A DNA stretch of 64,000 nucleotides from Pipra filicauda (GCF_003945595.2 NW_024104415.1:62001-126000), one strand, 5' to 3'. Shown: positions 38,301 to 46,774, counted from the stretch's first letter. A program made the numbers and translations. Notes: generated by a model not told the origin, from the letters alone.

Positions 38301-41300
38301 TTCCAGACTTGGGTACTCGATATTCACTCTGTGATTAAGACATGGGGTCACACTTGGAGCTGGCTGCACTAATGAAGGGAATTTCAATGGCATCTCAGCA
38401 TGGTGAAGTATTAAATGACAGTGCTGATATCTGTGGATAATGAAATGCTGCCAGGGTGAATGCCTTAGACATCCCGGCTTTATGTGAGACAGGGTTAAAG
38501 GACGGGCTGTGTGTGTCCTTTTTGGTTTACATCTGTGTGGGCTGCTTTACTTTGTTTGTTTTCTCTTGCCCTTTTCATGTAGAATATTTCCTTGGGTTGA
38601 GATGTATTCAGCAACACAACCCCCCATGTGTTAGTTTGGTAGGAAAGATTTTATAAATAAGTATATAAAGGCTCTGACCAAAGTTATCATAATATGAGCA
38701 CTGTAAATCTGTGTCCTTCCCCACTTACTTCTGGATAGCACGAGATCAGAAAAAAAAACATTAAAATTGTAATGCCCATCATGGGGGAGAAGTTCACAAG
38801 GGTGGACACAATACTGTGTCTCCTGCTCTTTGTCCCCTGCTCTTGGACTCATAGAATCCTAGAAGGGTTCGGGTAGGAAGGGACCTAAAACATATCCAGT
38901 TCCAGTCCCCTGCCCTATTCAGGACACCTTCCACTAGAGATTCATAGACCTTGCTCATAGAGTTAAAGTATCTTTTAGCAGACACTGGATTATGTTGGTT
39001 TTCCTGTACTACTTTGAGATATTTATATTAACCATTCTGCTCAGCTTCTAGCACTCCAACAGTTTCCATACAACCAGATGTTTCCAGTGGTTGGGACTGG
39101 CCCAACAAAGCAGGTATGTATCACAAAAATTCAGGGTGTTTAGCAAAACCAAACCTTAAGGAGCCCTGAGAGAGGTGGGGCAGAGAACAGGCTCCCTCTT
39201 TCTGCTGCTTAAAGCCTTGAGGAACACACCAAAACCTCAATGAATATGTCAGTTATGTCAGCTGAACTGCAGCAGGTTTGCTGTACCTGTTGTCCTGGTC
39301 TCCCAGCCATCCAGGTGAGGATCTGGCTAAAGACTTCTAGACTCCTTCTGTTCAAAAAAATCTGGGTTTGTTTCCTCAAAGCCAGATAGGTGCTTGGTGA
39401 GGGTGTACATAGGTGTGTTTCATTCCAGTGCAGAGCCACCAGAAGGACCTGGGAAGTGCTGTGCATTCCTGGGATGCCACTAAAGAGTTGCACGATTCTT
39501 TCTAATCTTGGGATTTGGTATGTCCTACCAAGGTTGCTTCCTGAAGGCTTTTAGTTCTTAAAATATATCCTTTTGTCATAATTACTCTGTCACTGCAGAC
39601 AGTCTAGGGAACATTCCTGTGCTGAGCCTAATTGTGAGTGGGTGTGCAACTAGTCTGGGCCAACGCTGAGCTGAGGCTGCTTAGGAACCTGCCTCAGTTT
39701 TAATAGTCTACTAACATCATGTGATTGAGCACTGGGTAAGAGCTGCACTCATGTCAAACAGGGGTAAAAAAAGAGTTATTTTTTGTTTTATACATATATA
39801 TGTCTTTTCCCTTTAAGGTGGCCTAGGAATGGGAAGTAAGTCTGCTGCCACCAGTCCTACAGGATCCCTCCACAGCACTCCCACTCATCAGCCTAAACCC
39901 CAAACACTGGATCCGTTTGCTGACCTGGGGACTCTTGGAGCAAGTTTAGCAGGTTTGCATCTCTTACTCAGTAAATAAAAGAATAAATTACCAGCATTCT
40001 TTTAGAGAAATAGACTGAACAGCCTGGTATGTGAGGGTCCTCTCAACCTACCTGCACACCAGTGCTGCTGTCAAGCTTTGCCTTCTGCCTGATTCTCTGG
40101 AAGCTCTCACAGATCTGCGGTTTTCTTGATCCTCTGTCAAAAAATCTGCTGGCAATGTGCTGGGACCTCAGCTGGGACCTCCATGAATTGCAAAGCATAA
40201 CTTCTGATAAGTCTAAAACACACTGGCTAAGGATGCTCTGTGTTCAACTCTGACTGGAGAACTGCTACTAACAGGCACAGGAGGAGAATTCGGCTGCTCA
40301 AAGCTACTGCGGTTCTAGAGGAATTGTTTCTTTCTAGACTTGACTCATTTTTGTGCTTTGTGAGGAAACCTGTGGAACCTCATTAATCTGCCTCTAATTT
40401 GCAGTATTTTTTAAAGGTGGAGTATTTGCACCTGGCTACAAAGGGCTGTTTGCTTGGTCGCTCAGACAAGCCTTTCTCCCTTGTTTTATCACATAAAACA
40501 ATCAGCAAACCCTCAACTCCAGAGTTAAAAAGGCAGTTCTGAGAAATTATTGAAGTTTTCTTTAAGCCCCAGCATGTCAGCTTCTCTGACTCTGGTAAAT
40601 AGATTTTTCTTCCCTTTGTCACTGCCCTCAGCTCTTTGGAGCCGTTGTGGTTTTGTCTGATGTTTGTTTTCCCCTTTGCGTCAGTACCAGCATGGTTCTG
40701 GAATTAGGTTTCCCAGTTCCCTCTGCTGGATCTCAAGCTGCTCTGCAGGAGCAAAATAAAAAGTCTGCCAAGACCCATGTTGGAGCCATCGAGGTGCTTT
40801 TAAAGCATGGATTCTGTAGGAAAGTTGTGGGGTTTAAAAACAAATGGCTTGGCATCCCCAGGACATTTAACCACATTTTGTTGTTCATGACTAAGTCTAA
40901 AGCACTTAATGCAGTTTCCATGACACATTTCAGAGCTCAGAGTCGAGTGTGGATGTCAGTCTCAAATAATAAAACATTAACACTGGGTACCTCCCACCCC
41001 AAACAGAGCCAGAGAAGCATCCCCTAAGTAATAAGGTGCTGAAACACACAACTCTGTGGGATGGCATTACATCAGCACAGCATGAGGAGATAGAATTTCA
41101 ACACGTCAGCTGGATGTTGGCACTGGCACAGGTTGCCCAGAGAAGCTGTGGCTGCCCCATTCCTGGTAGTGTTCAAGGCTTGGTTGGATGGGGCTCTGAG
41201 CAATGTGGTCTAGTGGAAGGTGTCCATGCCCACGGCAGGGGGGTTTGGAACCAGATGATCTTTAAGGTCCCTTCCAACCCAAACCATTCTGTGATTCTGT

Positions 41301-44226
41301 GTTGCCACCATGCACACAGAGCTTGACTCCTCGTTAGCTACACACAGCTTTCCCTGTGTTTCTGCAGCCACCCACTCCTCCAATTCCTGTACAATCCTCA
41401 AAGGCAGGTGCTTTCCTTTAACCAGCTCACTGAGCAATGACAGGGAATTTGAAGGGCTTTGCTTGATGTTGCAAAACCAAGTTCGTGGCAGAGCTGAAAC
41501 CAGACACCTGGGGGATTTTGCTTAGATTCCCTTTTGGGAAGGCAAGTCAGTACCCTATTGGTAACACCCACCATCCCTCCTTTCCCTGTTCCCTGCAGGT
41601 GGCCCTTCCTTCGCCAGCAAGCCGACCACTCCGACGGGCATGGGCGGGGGGTTCCCGCCGTCGCCGCAGAAGCCGTCGCCGCAGCCCATGGGCGGGAGTG
41701 GTTGGCAGCAGGGAGCTGGGTACACCTGGCAGCAGGCGCAGCCCAAAGCCCAGCCCAGCGTGCCCCACGCTTCCCCTCAGAACAAACCCAACTACAACGT
41801 GAGCTTCTCAGCCATGCCTGGAGCACAGGGCGAACGGGGGAAAGGACCTGCTAATGTTGGTAAGGGCTACGGAGCTCCACCCCACAGGTTAGCTCCTCAT
41901 GTTGATATAATGCTCAAACACCTTTGCAGGTTACTTAAGCAAGTAAGTCATGTTGATCACTTGATGATATATCCTGTCCTAGACTCTAAAGTGTGCTGTT
42001 ATTTAGGAAATCCTGTATTCCAAATGGCCTTCAATAATAATCCTGGAAATGTTCAAGGCCAGGTTGGACGGGGTGTGGAGCAAACCGACCCATGGGAAGA
42101 TATCCCTGCCCATGGCAGGGTTCGGACTAGATGAGCTTTAAGGTTCCTTCCAACACAAACCATTCTCTGATTCTGTGATTCAATAATAATAATTCAGAAG
42201 TGAAATTAGCCTAAAGATCTTCTATGGGAATCCACATGCTCATTAGCACTGGGAGATTTTTAATGTGATTGAGGGAGGTAGCCTGGGTAGAAAATCTGAG
42301 TTAAATACACCCATATTGTGATAACAACTTCAAATCTTGTTTTTTAAGATTCAAAGCCAAAAGTGTCTGCAGATTTCGAAGATCTATTATCTGGTCAAGG
42401 CTTTAATGCTCACAAGGACAAGAAGGGCCCCAAAACAATAGCTGAGATGAGAAAAGAAGAAATGGCAAAGGAGATGGACCCTGAAAAACTAAAAGTAAGC
42501 AAAATTCTTGGTGATGGTTTTACAGTCAATGTGTCATTCATCCTGAATAGATTTAAAACTTCAAGGTTACATTTCTGTCCTCAACCAGACCACATCAACA
42601 GTGCCTTACTCAGTGTTACTGTCTGAGCTGCTGGTCTTCAACATCACTCCAGCCCTGATTAGCAAGTACAGCTTATTGAACTAATCCTCTGCCTCATTAA
42701 TCTTGCCTGCTTTGGAATTCTCTCATCTCTCCTCAATAAATTGCCAAACTGCAGATCTATTGAGAAGGGAAGGAAATTCAGTCTGTCCTGCTCTATGTTT
42801 GAAATATGAAACCACAACTTCTGACTATTCCATCTAATGACTGAAGTGTTACCAAGTCAGTATTTTTAGCAGGGACATAAAAATTAATGATCAATTAGAG
42901 ACAGACAAATGTCTTCCAAAGGTTTTATAAAGCATGGAAAGAAATGTAAGCTTCTCCTTGGAGTCATTGCTATTCAAATGAAGAAACTTTGTCCTAGTGG
43001 AATATCTAACGGAAGGCATAAATTGAGACACATTCCTTTCTCCAGGTTCTGGAATGGATTGAAGGGAAGGAGAGGAATATAAGAGCCCTGCTGTCCACAA
43101 TGCACACAGTATTGTGGGCAGGGGAGACCAGGTGGAAACCTGTGAGTATGGCAGACCTTGTGACACCAGAGCAGGTGAAGAAGGTGTATCGACGGGCAGT
43201 GCTCGTCGTTCATCCTGACAAGGTAAGGCTCTCCTACTTTCACTTGTTCAGACATTGCTGTTGTTATAAAGTGTGGGGTATATTGCTTAATTTATTGTGC
43301 AAACAGCTTAGGAAAAGGCAGCCCATTATTTTTGATGATTTCTGAAAGCTGAGGACTCTCACCCCATCCCTGGAAGTGTCCAAGGCCAGGAACAAGATGA
43401 GCTTTAAAGCCCTTTCCAACCCAAACCAGTCTGCGATTCTGTAACCACTCCCAGCCCCAAGACTGCTTGGTACCTGCTGCTCCAAGCAGCAGAGACTCAA
43501 ATCTTCAGGTTTTGTCACCCTCACTTCGACTCTCAGCCATTCTGCTGGTGGACAACAGCCCACAATACCGTGCCTGGAAAGGAGATTCAAATCAAACTCC
43601 TAAAATGGAACAATCAGGTTATCTGATCACCCAGTTTGTGGTCTTGCTGCTTACACTTGCTGATCAGAGTGCAATGACTCCACCTGGGACAACCTATGGT
43701 GAGGACTTTTAAGGAAAGTAAGACCCTGAGAGTTTCAGGACAGTGGGCGAGGCTTGGGAAGATGTAGGCTGCCCCAAGGCTTGCAGGAATACTGGTTTTA
43801 TCAAGCAACTGTGTCAGGTGGCAACTCTTCACCTTCAGTGCAGGCAAAAGGCCTCCTGCAATGCCTGCGTTACATTTACTATGCCCTTGGGGCAGTGCTT
43901 TGTCACACCTGGGGGGTTGTGAGCTTTGAGGACCAGAAGAGCCAAGATATTCTTCAGGTGTAAAGAAGGTAAGCAGCCCTCCAGAGTAGCTCATTTTTGT
44001 CAAGGAGTAAGTGTAAATTTGTGGAAAGTGAACAGTAACTGCTTGGGAATCTCCCTGCTCACATGTCACCTGTGTGTGGTTGGATTTGGTAGCTGTGATA
44101 TCCGTCTCTCTGTTTTTATTCCAGGCTACTGGACAGCCATATGAACAATATGCAAAGATGATATTTATGGAGCTAAATGATGCCTGGTCAGAATTTGAAA
44201 ATCAAGGACAAAAACCCTTGTATTAG
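11159..44226 (+). CDS. DNAJC6: Auxilin 1, 19 coding exons, 982 residues
   Basis: Auxilin is the neuronal J-domain co-chaperone that brings Hsc70 to clathrin-coated vesicles and drives uncoating after endocytosis. The nineteen exons given below join in frame to 2949 nt. Domains by residue: variable N-terminus 1-64; amphipathic lead [18 protein letters not shown] about 74-91; PTEN-like phosphatase domain about 119-285; tensin C2 domain about 291-429; long disordered linker with DLL, DPF and SDLF clathrin/AP2 motifs about 430-830; J domain about 915-982 with HPD at 946-948. The phosphatase loop reads HCMDGRAAS: the Cys (220) is kept but the Arg six places on is Ala, so it should bind lipid without catalysis, as in other auxilins. 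Human auxilin long form is 970 residues, so length fits. Identification is very secure; the 5' end has alternatives. Confidence 0.96.
11336..11338 (+). other. DNAJC6: Internal in-frame start codon in strong context
   Basis: GCACCATGG gives MDSSG-ASSPDM, which as I recall is how the short 910-residue bovine auxilin begins. Use of this codon by leaky scanning would yield 923 residues. Confidence 0.55.
11993..12190 (-). repeat. CR1 LINE 3' fragment
   Basis: AATCATAGAATCCTGGAGTGG to GGGCAACCTGTGCCAGGGCC in antisense order; a well-preserved copy. Confidence 0.92.
12411..12546 (-). repeat. CR1 LINE 3' fragment
   Basis: CATAGAATCTCAGACTGGTT, GGAAGAGACCTTAAAGCTCA and CCACTAGTCCAGGTTGC. Confidence 0.88.
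13671..13756. repeat. 43-bp tandem duplication
   Basis: Two copies starting TCTGAAGATGGAT at 13671 and 13714, with G-rich ends (GAGGGGGGGATTAGAG in copy 2). Confidence 0.8.
14288..14840 (-). repeat. CR1 LINE 3' fragment, about 550 bp
   Basis: The longest CR1 copy in intron 1. It runs from ACATTGAGACCATCAAGCCC through GGGCAGCTGTGCCAGGGCTG, CTCCAGGCTGAGCTCCCCC and CCAGTGCCAGGGACAGGGGG. Long open frames here come from the repeat, not from a host gene. Confidence 0.92.
15467..15835 (-). repeat. CR1 LINE 3' fragment, about 370 bp
   Basis: CATAGAATCTCAGAATGGTT through CAAGCCCTGTCCAACCTGAA, CTCTGGCAGTGGGAAGCCAT and TAAGGTCTCCCCCAGGTTG. Confidence 0.92.
17217..17465 (-). repeat. CR1 LINE 3' fragment
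   Basis: CAGAACCATGGAATTGCTCA, CCAAGTGCCACATCCATATG and GGCTGGACAGCCCTTTCCAT in antisense order. Confidence 0.9.
17520..17575. repeat. 25-bp A/C-rich tandem duplication
   Basis: CCAAACCCAAACAACAACAA occurs at 17525 and 17550 inside an A-rich stretch; lies between two CR1 fragments. Confidence 0.85.
17640..17702 (+). repeat. CR1 LINE 3' end, short
   Basis: GATGGGCTTTAAGGTCCCTC followed by CCAACCCAAACCATTCTGGG and ATTCT. Confidence 0.85.
18701..18800 (-). repeat. CR1 LINE 3' fragment
   Basis: AATCAGGGAATCACTGCTTT, GGGAGGGACCTTAAAACTCA and CCATGGGCAGGGACACTAGA. Confidence 0.88.
19765..19833 (+). repeat. CR1 LINE 3' end, short
   Basis: GGGCTTTAAGGTCCCTTCTA followed by ATCCAAACCATTCTATGATT. 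Confidence 0.88.
20514..20575. repeat. 31-bp tandem duplication
   Basis: Two copies starting TGGCCCCAAACCCCAG at 20514 and 20545, differing at about two bases. Confidence 0.88.
21836..22185 (-). repeat. CR1 LINE 3' fragment, about 350 bp
   Basis: CAGAATCCTGGAGTGGTTTG through CCCTGTCCAACCTGGCCTGG, CTCTGGCAGTTGGAAGCCAT and GGTGCTCTAAGTTCTCCTTG. Confidence 0.92.
23842..23895 (-). repeat. CR1 LINE 3' end, short
   Basis: ATAGAATCATTGAATGATTT then GGGTTGGACAACCTTCAGTC. Confidence 0.75.
24058..24345 (-). repeat. Two stacked CR1 3' ends
   Basis: A short 3' end (AGAATCATAGACTGG...AAGGGATCTTAAAGG, to about 24100) abuts a second one of another subfamily (AGTCACAGAATCAATTAGG, GATCATCAAGTCCAACC, to 24345). 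The pair ends about 190 bp before DNAJC6 exon 2. Confidence 0.88.
24535..24685 (+). CDS. DNAJC6: DNAJC6 exon 2 (residues 64-114)
   Basis: Encodes [20 protein letters not shown] and onward to SKVMQSVAS. This is the first exon common to all known auxilin starts. Acceptor TTGAAG|GTGCC, donor CCAG|GTACAG, phase 1 in and phase 2 out. Confidence 0.94.
25499..25548 (+). CDS. DNAJC6: DNAJC6 exon 3 (about residues 114-130)
   Basis: Encodes [17 protein letters not shown], the start of the PTEN-like domain. Acceptor CTTTTAG|CTAC, donor ATAG|GTAAGT. Confidence 0.93.
25634..25782 (+). CDS. DNAJC6: DNAJC6 exon 4 (about residues 131-180)
   Basis: Encodes [20 protein letters not shown] to SAKFHNR of the phosphatase-like domain, including the [13 protein letters not shown] block. 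Acceptor TTCCTAG, donor AGG|GTGAGT, phase 0 out. Confidence 0.94.
25783..29467 (+). other. DNAJC6: DNAJC6 intron 4 (3.7 kb)
   Basis: One CR1 fragment at 27335 and otherwise AT-rich unique sequence. Nothing else recognised. Confidence 0.75.
27335..27540 (+). repeat. CR1 LINE 3' fragment
   Basis: GGCACTGGGAAAGGCTGTCC, GGCCAGGTTGGATGGGGCTT, CCCTGCCCATGGCAGGGGGT and the 3' CCAACCCATTTTATGACT. Confidence 0.9.
29468..29590 (+). CDS. DNAJC6: DNAJC6 exon 5 (residues 181-221)
   Basis: Encodes [20 protein letters not shown] to NVCVIHCM, ending on the pseudo-catalytic Cys220. Acceptor CCTGCAG, donor ATG|GTACGT, phase 0 both sides. Confidence 0.94.
29900..30075 (+). repeat. CR1 LINE 3' fragment
   Basis: CAGGTTGTTCAGAGCAGCTT, CCCATCCCTGGAAATGTTCA, CCCTGCCCATGGCAGGGGGT and CCCATTCTGGGATTCTATGA. 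Confidence 0.92.
30890..31092 (+). repeat. CR1 LINE 3' fragment
   Basis: CCTGGCACAGGTTGTCCAGA to CCAGTCTGGGATTTTATGAT, with an intact central GGTTGGATGGGGCTTGGAGC block. Confidence 0.92.
32008..32141 (+). CDS. DNAJC6: DNAJC6 exon 6 (residues 222-266)
   Basis: Starts [20 protein letters not shown]. Completes the phosphatase-loop remnant, where Ala replaces the catalytic Arg. Ends PSHRR, phase 2. Acceptor CTGACAG, donor GGAG|GTACAG. Confidence 0.94.
32300..32565 (+). repeat. CR1 LINE 3' fragment, diverged
   Basis: GGAATAGGTTGTCCAGAGTG, TGCCTGTTGCAGGGGGTTGG, TAGATGACCGTTAAAGATCC and CTAACCCAAACCTTCCTGTG. Confidence 0.8.
32778..32972 (+). CDS. DNAJC6: DNAJC6 exon 7 (about residues 266-331)
   Basis: Encodes [13 protein letters not shown], the link to the C2 domain, and [19 protein letters not shown]. 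Acceptor CCTGCAG, donor GAA|GTGAGT, phase 2. Confidence 0.94.
33328..33445 (+). CDS. DNAJC6: DNAJC6 exon 8 (about residues 331-370)
   Basis: Encodes [20 protein letters not shown] and [11 protein letters not shown] of the C2 domain. Acceptor CTCAAAG, donor AAA|GTAGGA, phase 0 out. Confidence 0.93.
33715..33812. repeat. AT-rich TAAA/ATTT simple sequence in intron 8
   Basis: AAATTTAATTATTTATATTA followed by several AAATAAATAA words; low-complexity. Confidence 0.75.
34165..34244 (+). CDS. DNAJC6: DNAJC6 exon 9 (about residues 371-397)
   Basis: Encodes [20 protein letters not shown] and TTLKFTK of the C2 domain. Acceptor TTTTCAG, donor CCAA|GTGAGT. Confidence 0.93.
34424..34617 (+). CDS. DNAJC6: DNAJC6 exon 10 (about residues 397-461)
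   Basis: Encodes [20 protein letters not shown] and [20 protein letters not shown], the end of the C2 domain. Acceptor CCTTTAG, donor GCAG|GTAAGG, phase 1. Confidence 0.94.
34711..34791 (+). CDS. DNAJC6: DNAJC6 exon 11 (about residues 462-488)
   Basis: Encodes [20 protein letters not shown] and FSSLSWQ. The intron before it is only 93 bases. The human counterpart, as I recall it, also ends in GFFASLCWQ, so this short exon is real. Acceptor GCTGCAG, donor CAAG|GTACAC. Confidence 0.9.
35125..35315 (-). repeat. CR1 LINE 3' fragment in intron 11
   Basis: AATCATGGAATCATTTAGGC, GGTCATCAAGTCCAACCGTT and CTGTGCCAGGGCTGGACACC in antisense order. Confidence 0.9.
35307..35364. repeat. Short duplication in intron 11
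   Basis: TGATATTCTCAGTAGCTTT occurs at 35309 and again at 35345, period about 36, just beyond the 5' truncation of the CR1 fragment. Confidence 0.8.
35451..35891 (+). CDS. DNAJC6: DNAJC6 exon 12, linker (about residues 489-635)
   Basis: The largest coding exon, 441 bases. It encodes the acidic, Ser-rich linker with [44 protein letters not shown] and QSTPRRSAA. These DLL and SDLF motifs are the clathrin-box and adaptor-binding type. Acceptor CATTTAG, donor GAAG|GTAATG. Confidence 0.94.
35892..37455 (+). other. DNAJC6: DNAJC6 intron 12 (1.6 kb)
   Basis: No CR1 copy or other repeat seen. Unique sequence with scattered short frames that look like chance. Confidence 0.7.
37456..37608 (+). CDS. 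DNAJC6: DNAJC6 exon 13 (about residues 636-686)
   Basis: Encodes [28 protein letters not shown] and then SDPFHM. DPF motifs bind the AP2 ear. The last seven residues are absent from the human protein as I recall it (TVH-ASSTP). The donor ATGG|GTAAGA is strong; a weaker site, CACA|GTGATC, just after TVH is in the same phase and would remove them. Confidence 0.88.
38849..38945 (-). repeat. CR1 LINE 3' fragment in intron 13
   Basis: CTCATAGAATCCTAGAAGGG, GTAGGAAGGGACCTAAAACA and GGACACCTTCCACTAGAGAT. Confidence 0.88.
39045..39113 (+). CDS. DNAJC6: DNAJC6 exon 14 (about residues 687-709)
   Basis: Encodes [20 protein letters not shown] and NKAG. Of the two nearby AG acceptors, CTCAG|CTTCT keeps the frame and the conserved ASSTP. 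Donor GCAG|GTATGT. Confidence 0.9.
39818..39952 (+). CDS. DNAJC6: DNAJC6 exon 15 (about residues 710-754)
   Basis: Encodes [20 protein letters not shown] and [18 protein letters not shown], with a DPF motif. Acceptor CTTTAAG, donor GCAG|GTTTGC (a weaker donor). Confidence 0.92.
39953..41598 (+). other. DNAJC6: DNAJC6 intron 15 (1.6 kb)
   Basis: One sense CR1 fragment at 41120; otherwise unique sequence. Confidence 0.75.
41120..41303 (+). repeat. CR1 LINE 3' fragment
   Basis: GGCACTGGCACAGGTTGCCC, CCCATTCCTGGTAGTGTTCA and CCAACCCAAACCATTCTGTG followed by ATTCTGTG. Confidence 0.92.
41599..41859 (+). CDS. DNAJC6: DNAJC6 exon 16 (about residues 755-841)
   Basis: Encodes [39 protein letters not shown] and [21 protein letters not shown] Gly/Pro/Gln-rich linker just before the J-domain region, unusually CpG-rich for an internal exon. 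Acceptor CCTGCAG, donor GTTG|GTAAGG. Confidence 0.94.
42035..42182 (+). repeat. CR1 LINE 3' fragment in intron 16
   Basis: GAAATGTTCAAGGCCAGGTT, CCCTGCCCATGGCAGGGTTC and CAACACAAACCATTCTCTGA. Confidence 0.9.
42349..42494 (+). CDS. DNAJC6: DNAJC6 exon 17 (about residues 842-890)
   Basis: Encodes [20 protein letters not shown] and [20 protein letters not shown], the highly conserved helical lead to the J domain. Acceptor TTTTAAG, donor AAA|GTAAGC, phase 0 out. Confidence 0.95.
43046..43222 (+). CDS. DNAJC6: DNAJC6 exon 18, J domain with HPD (891-949)
   Basis: Encodes [40 protein letters not shown] and LVVHPDK. The HPD tripeptide (946-948) triggers Hsc70 ATP hydrolysis. Acceptor CTCCAG, donor AAG|GTAAGG, phase 0 both sides. 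Confidence 0.96.
43365..43445 (+). repeat. CR1 LINE 3' end in intron 18
   Basis: CCATCCCTGGAAGTGTCCAA, GATGAGCTTTAAAGCCCTTT and CCAACCCAAACCAGTCTGCG. The middle of the unit is deleted. Confidence 0.88.
44125..44226 (+). CDS. DNAJC6: DNAJC6 exon 19, end of J domain (950-982)
   Basis: Encodes [20 protein letters not shown] and [13 protein letters not shown] then TAG. The C-terminus matches mammalian auxilin. Acceptor ATTCCAG. Confidence 0.96.
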   Translation, partial: ATGQPYEQYAKMIFMELNDAWSEFENQGQKPLY

Positions 44227-45912
44227 GTACTTTCTCAGCCTCCACTACAGACCCGTGCTAGTGCTTATATAGTCTTTTGTCACAAATATCACAGAACAAC
44301 CAAACTCCGGCTGGAAATTCAGAAGTTTCAGAAAACCAAGAGCCTAATACTTATCATGAAGAACAAGAGAAAGGTTTCCTAACACTTGTCTCAAGAATCC
44401 TGAGCTCAGAGGAAATCTGGCCCCCTGGCTCACCCTGCGAGAGCCTCGGGGTTACAGTTTCTTGTAACTTTCATATTTTTCTTTGGATTCCAGTGGGAAG
44501 AGAGAACACATACTGGGAAAAGGTGGAATTGTTCTGTCTCTGATACAGTGTAGCTGGTGAATTTCCTACTTTTTTTTTTGTTTTTTTGGTGATATGTGAC
44601 ATGGCAACACTTCAGTTGAGTTCAACAACTGATGGTGAAGCCCAAATTTCGATGTACTTTTTTTTTTTCTTGGGTTTGGATCAAACTTCATCAAATTTAA
44701 GTGCTCAGATGTGGTTTAGACACACTTCTAACAGTCACCATTTGCTGCTTAATTGCTCATATAGTGTAGTCTACCTGAATAGAGCCAAAGCTGAATCCTG
44801 GGTTAGGTCAGCGTGGCAGCTGCCCACTGCTTTATGCATTAATCCTGTACTTCACCTCACAGTCCAGCAGTAAAAGAAGAAATTCCTCAGCAAGTGTCTT
44901 TTAAAGCAAGCAAAAAGTCATTGATGTTAAACAGCACCTGGCTGGTTTGTTAAACAGCAGTTTTGGGGGGGAAGGGTGACCCCATGTTTGTAAAAGTGAG
45001 GAATGAGCATGTACTGCATTTCCCACCAGCAGCTTGAAACCATCAAACAAAATAATATCAACAAATTAAAGCTCTGCTGCAAAGTTTTAGAAACTCCCTA
45101 GTCTATAGGTAACATTTCCCCTTCCTGAGGATTCAGAAGACTTTTCCCAGCCCACTTGTATCACCTTTATGCCTTTATCAGCTTCAGAGCACTTGGCCAA
45201 GGCTCTTGGCAGGCTGCAACCTGTTGCAACTTCACCTTTCAGATCGTGGTGACCAGGTCTGATTTTTGAGGTAAATATAGTGCAAATTGATTCTCTTAAA
45301 AGTTTATATTGGACCAAAGCAGTAACATCACAAGGAAATATCTCTGATGCTAAAGCTGAAGCAGCTTTCCTAGTTAAAAAGCAAGTTCAAATTCAAACTT
45401 CACCCCAAATTCTGGCATTCTTTTGTAGAGTTACTAAAGGTAGCAGTTTATTTACCAACATGTTGTATCTGTATTTGAGGGATATTCAGCAGATGGGCAG
45501 GAAATTGTATTTACTGCTTCAGGAACAGGTTGCCATCTGATGTGAGTCTTTAAAGTTGGTGGTTTTTCAAGACAATCCACTACTTGTTGCACTTACATTT
45601 TCAAGTGGCAAAGCTATTACTGCAAAGACAGTGTGTCAAAGTACATTGCTTTCTGTATAAAACTCATCCTTTTGTTGTATTGGTCCATTATTTACTACCA
45701 TTAACTGAAAATGTGAAACCAACACATAGGTCTCCTTTTATATAAAAGACCTTAAGATAATAGTAACAAACTGGATGTTATTTATTAATGTTTTGATCCA
45801 GTATGTGCTTGTCTTATTTAAAGAGATAACTGGAATGTGAATCATGTTCCTGTGATTTGTTGGTTTACTGTTTCTCATTCACATTTGTAGATATTGTGAC
45901 CTATGCCTATAT

Positions 45913-45918
45913 AATAAA
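45913..45918 (+). terminator. DNAJC6: Possible proximal poly(A) signal of DNAJC6
   Basis: AATAAA within CTATATAATAAAAAGG, about 1.7 kb after the stop. Confidence 0.45.
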
Positions 45919-46236
45919 AAGGATCTCATTACTATAACGTACTTTTTTAATGATGAAAACAACATTAGCTTTGTATGGAGTTTGTCATGGCACATAACTC
46001 TGGATACTCATCCCTTCACAAAATACAAATCCATCATTAAACTTTATCTACCAAAAAAACCTCTCTGCCACTTAAGCTTTGATTACTTCCATCCCTAATG
46101 TTTTTATGGATGCATGAAAGTATTAGGACGTATGTATATCAAAATAGTTAACTAAAAAAAAAGTTCTTGTCATATCTGGTAGTGACAGAGGTTATCAATG
46201 TTCAGGTTTACTGTTTGACTCAATTATTGTAATTTT

Positions 46237-46292
46237 TGTAAATACGGTATATACTCAATGAAATTGTGACTGGTCTAAAACATTTGTACATA
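46237..46292 (+). promoter_or_regulatory. Two Pumilio-type sites at the end of the 3' UTR
   Basis: TGTAAATA at 46237-46244 and TGTACATA at 46285-46292 both fit the Pumilio consensus TGTANATA. The second lies directly before the ATTAAA signal. Confidence 0.5.
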
Positions 46293-46293
46293 C

Positions 46294-46299
46294 ATTAAA
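46294..46299 (+). terminator. DNAJC6: Likely main poly(A) signal of DNAJC6
   Basis: ATTAAA followed within 25 bases by a G/T-rich downstream element. Confidence 0.6.
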
Positions 46300-46318
46300 G
46301 AGCTCGAATTAACATATT

Positions 46319-46770
46319 CAGGTATGTTTTGTGCTTGTGACCAGTCCAAAAGGTTAAAGTCCTACAACAGCTCCTGTGTGAGGGGTGGTGTGCCCTGGAC
46401 AGGGGCAGTATTGCTGCTGTAAGTGGTCATTAATGCCTGTGGTTATCCACAGGTTGGCATTCCAAGTGCTTTTCCCAATTTAAGATGTTTTGGAAACAAC
46501 TTGTCATTGCTGTACTTATGCTACTGTGCTCCAGAGACCCATAGTCAGGCAAGTCAGCAACCCCAAAATTTTCACTTGAAGCATTCAGCTGCTTAAGCCT
46601 GCTTTAATTAGCCTTCTTGGTTCAAAGCTATTTAAAATTAACAATGAAAAACGGGAAAAAATCTGTATCAGAGAGATACGAAACGAGAAGAAATAAGAGG
46701 GAGAGAGGGGAGGTGTCTGAAGAAAAGGTCCCTGGGGAGGGGTATCCAAAGGGCTGTCCAAAATCTCCCT
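46319..46770. other. Short intergenic gap between DNAJC6 and LEPROT
   Basis: About 450 bases of unique sequence with no feature I recognise, leading into the promoter-side minisatellite. Confidence 0.6.
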
Positions 46771-46774
46771 CAAA

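Larger units (their letters stand above)
44227..46318 (+). other. DNAJC6: DNAJC6 3' UTR
   Basis: About 2.1 kb after the stop with no CR1. Possible poly(A) signals are AATAAA at 45913 and ATTAAA at 46294. The second is followed by a GT-rich stretch (GGTATGTTTTGTGCTTGTG), so it is the likelier main end. The exact cleavage site is inferred. Confidence 0.7.

Noticed and set aside
41398..41826. Minus-strand frame of 142 residues over DNAJC6 exon 16
   Set aside because: Antisense shadow of a GC-rich coding exon.
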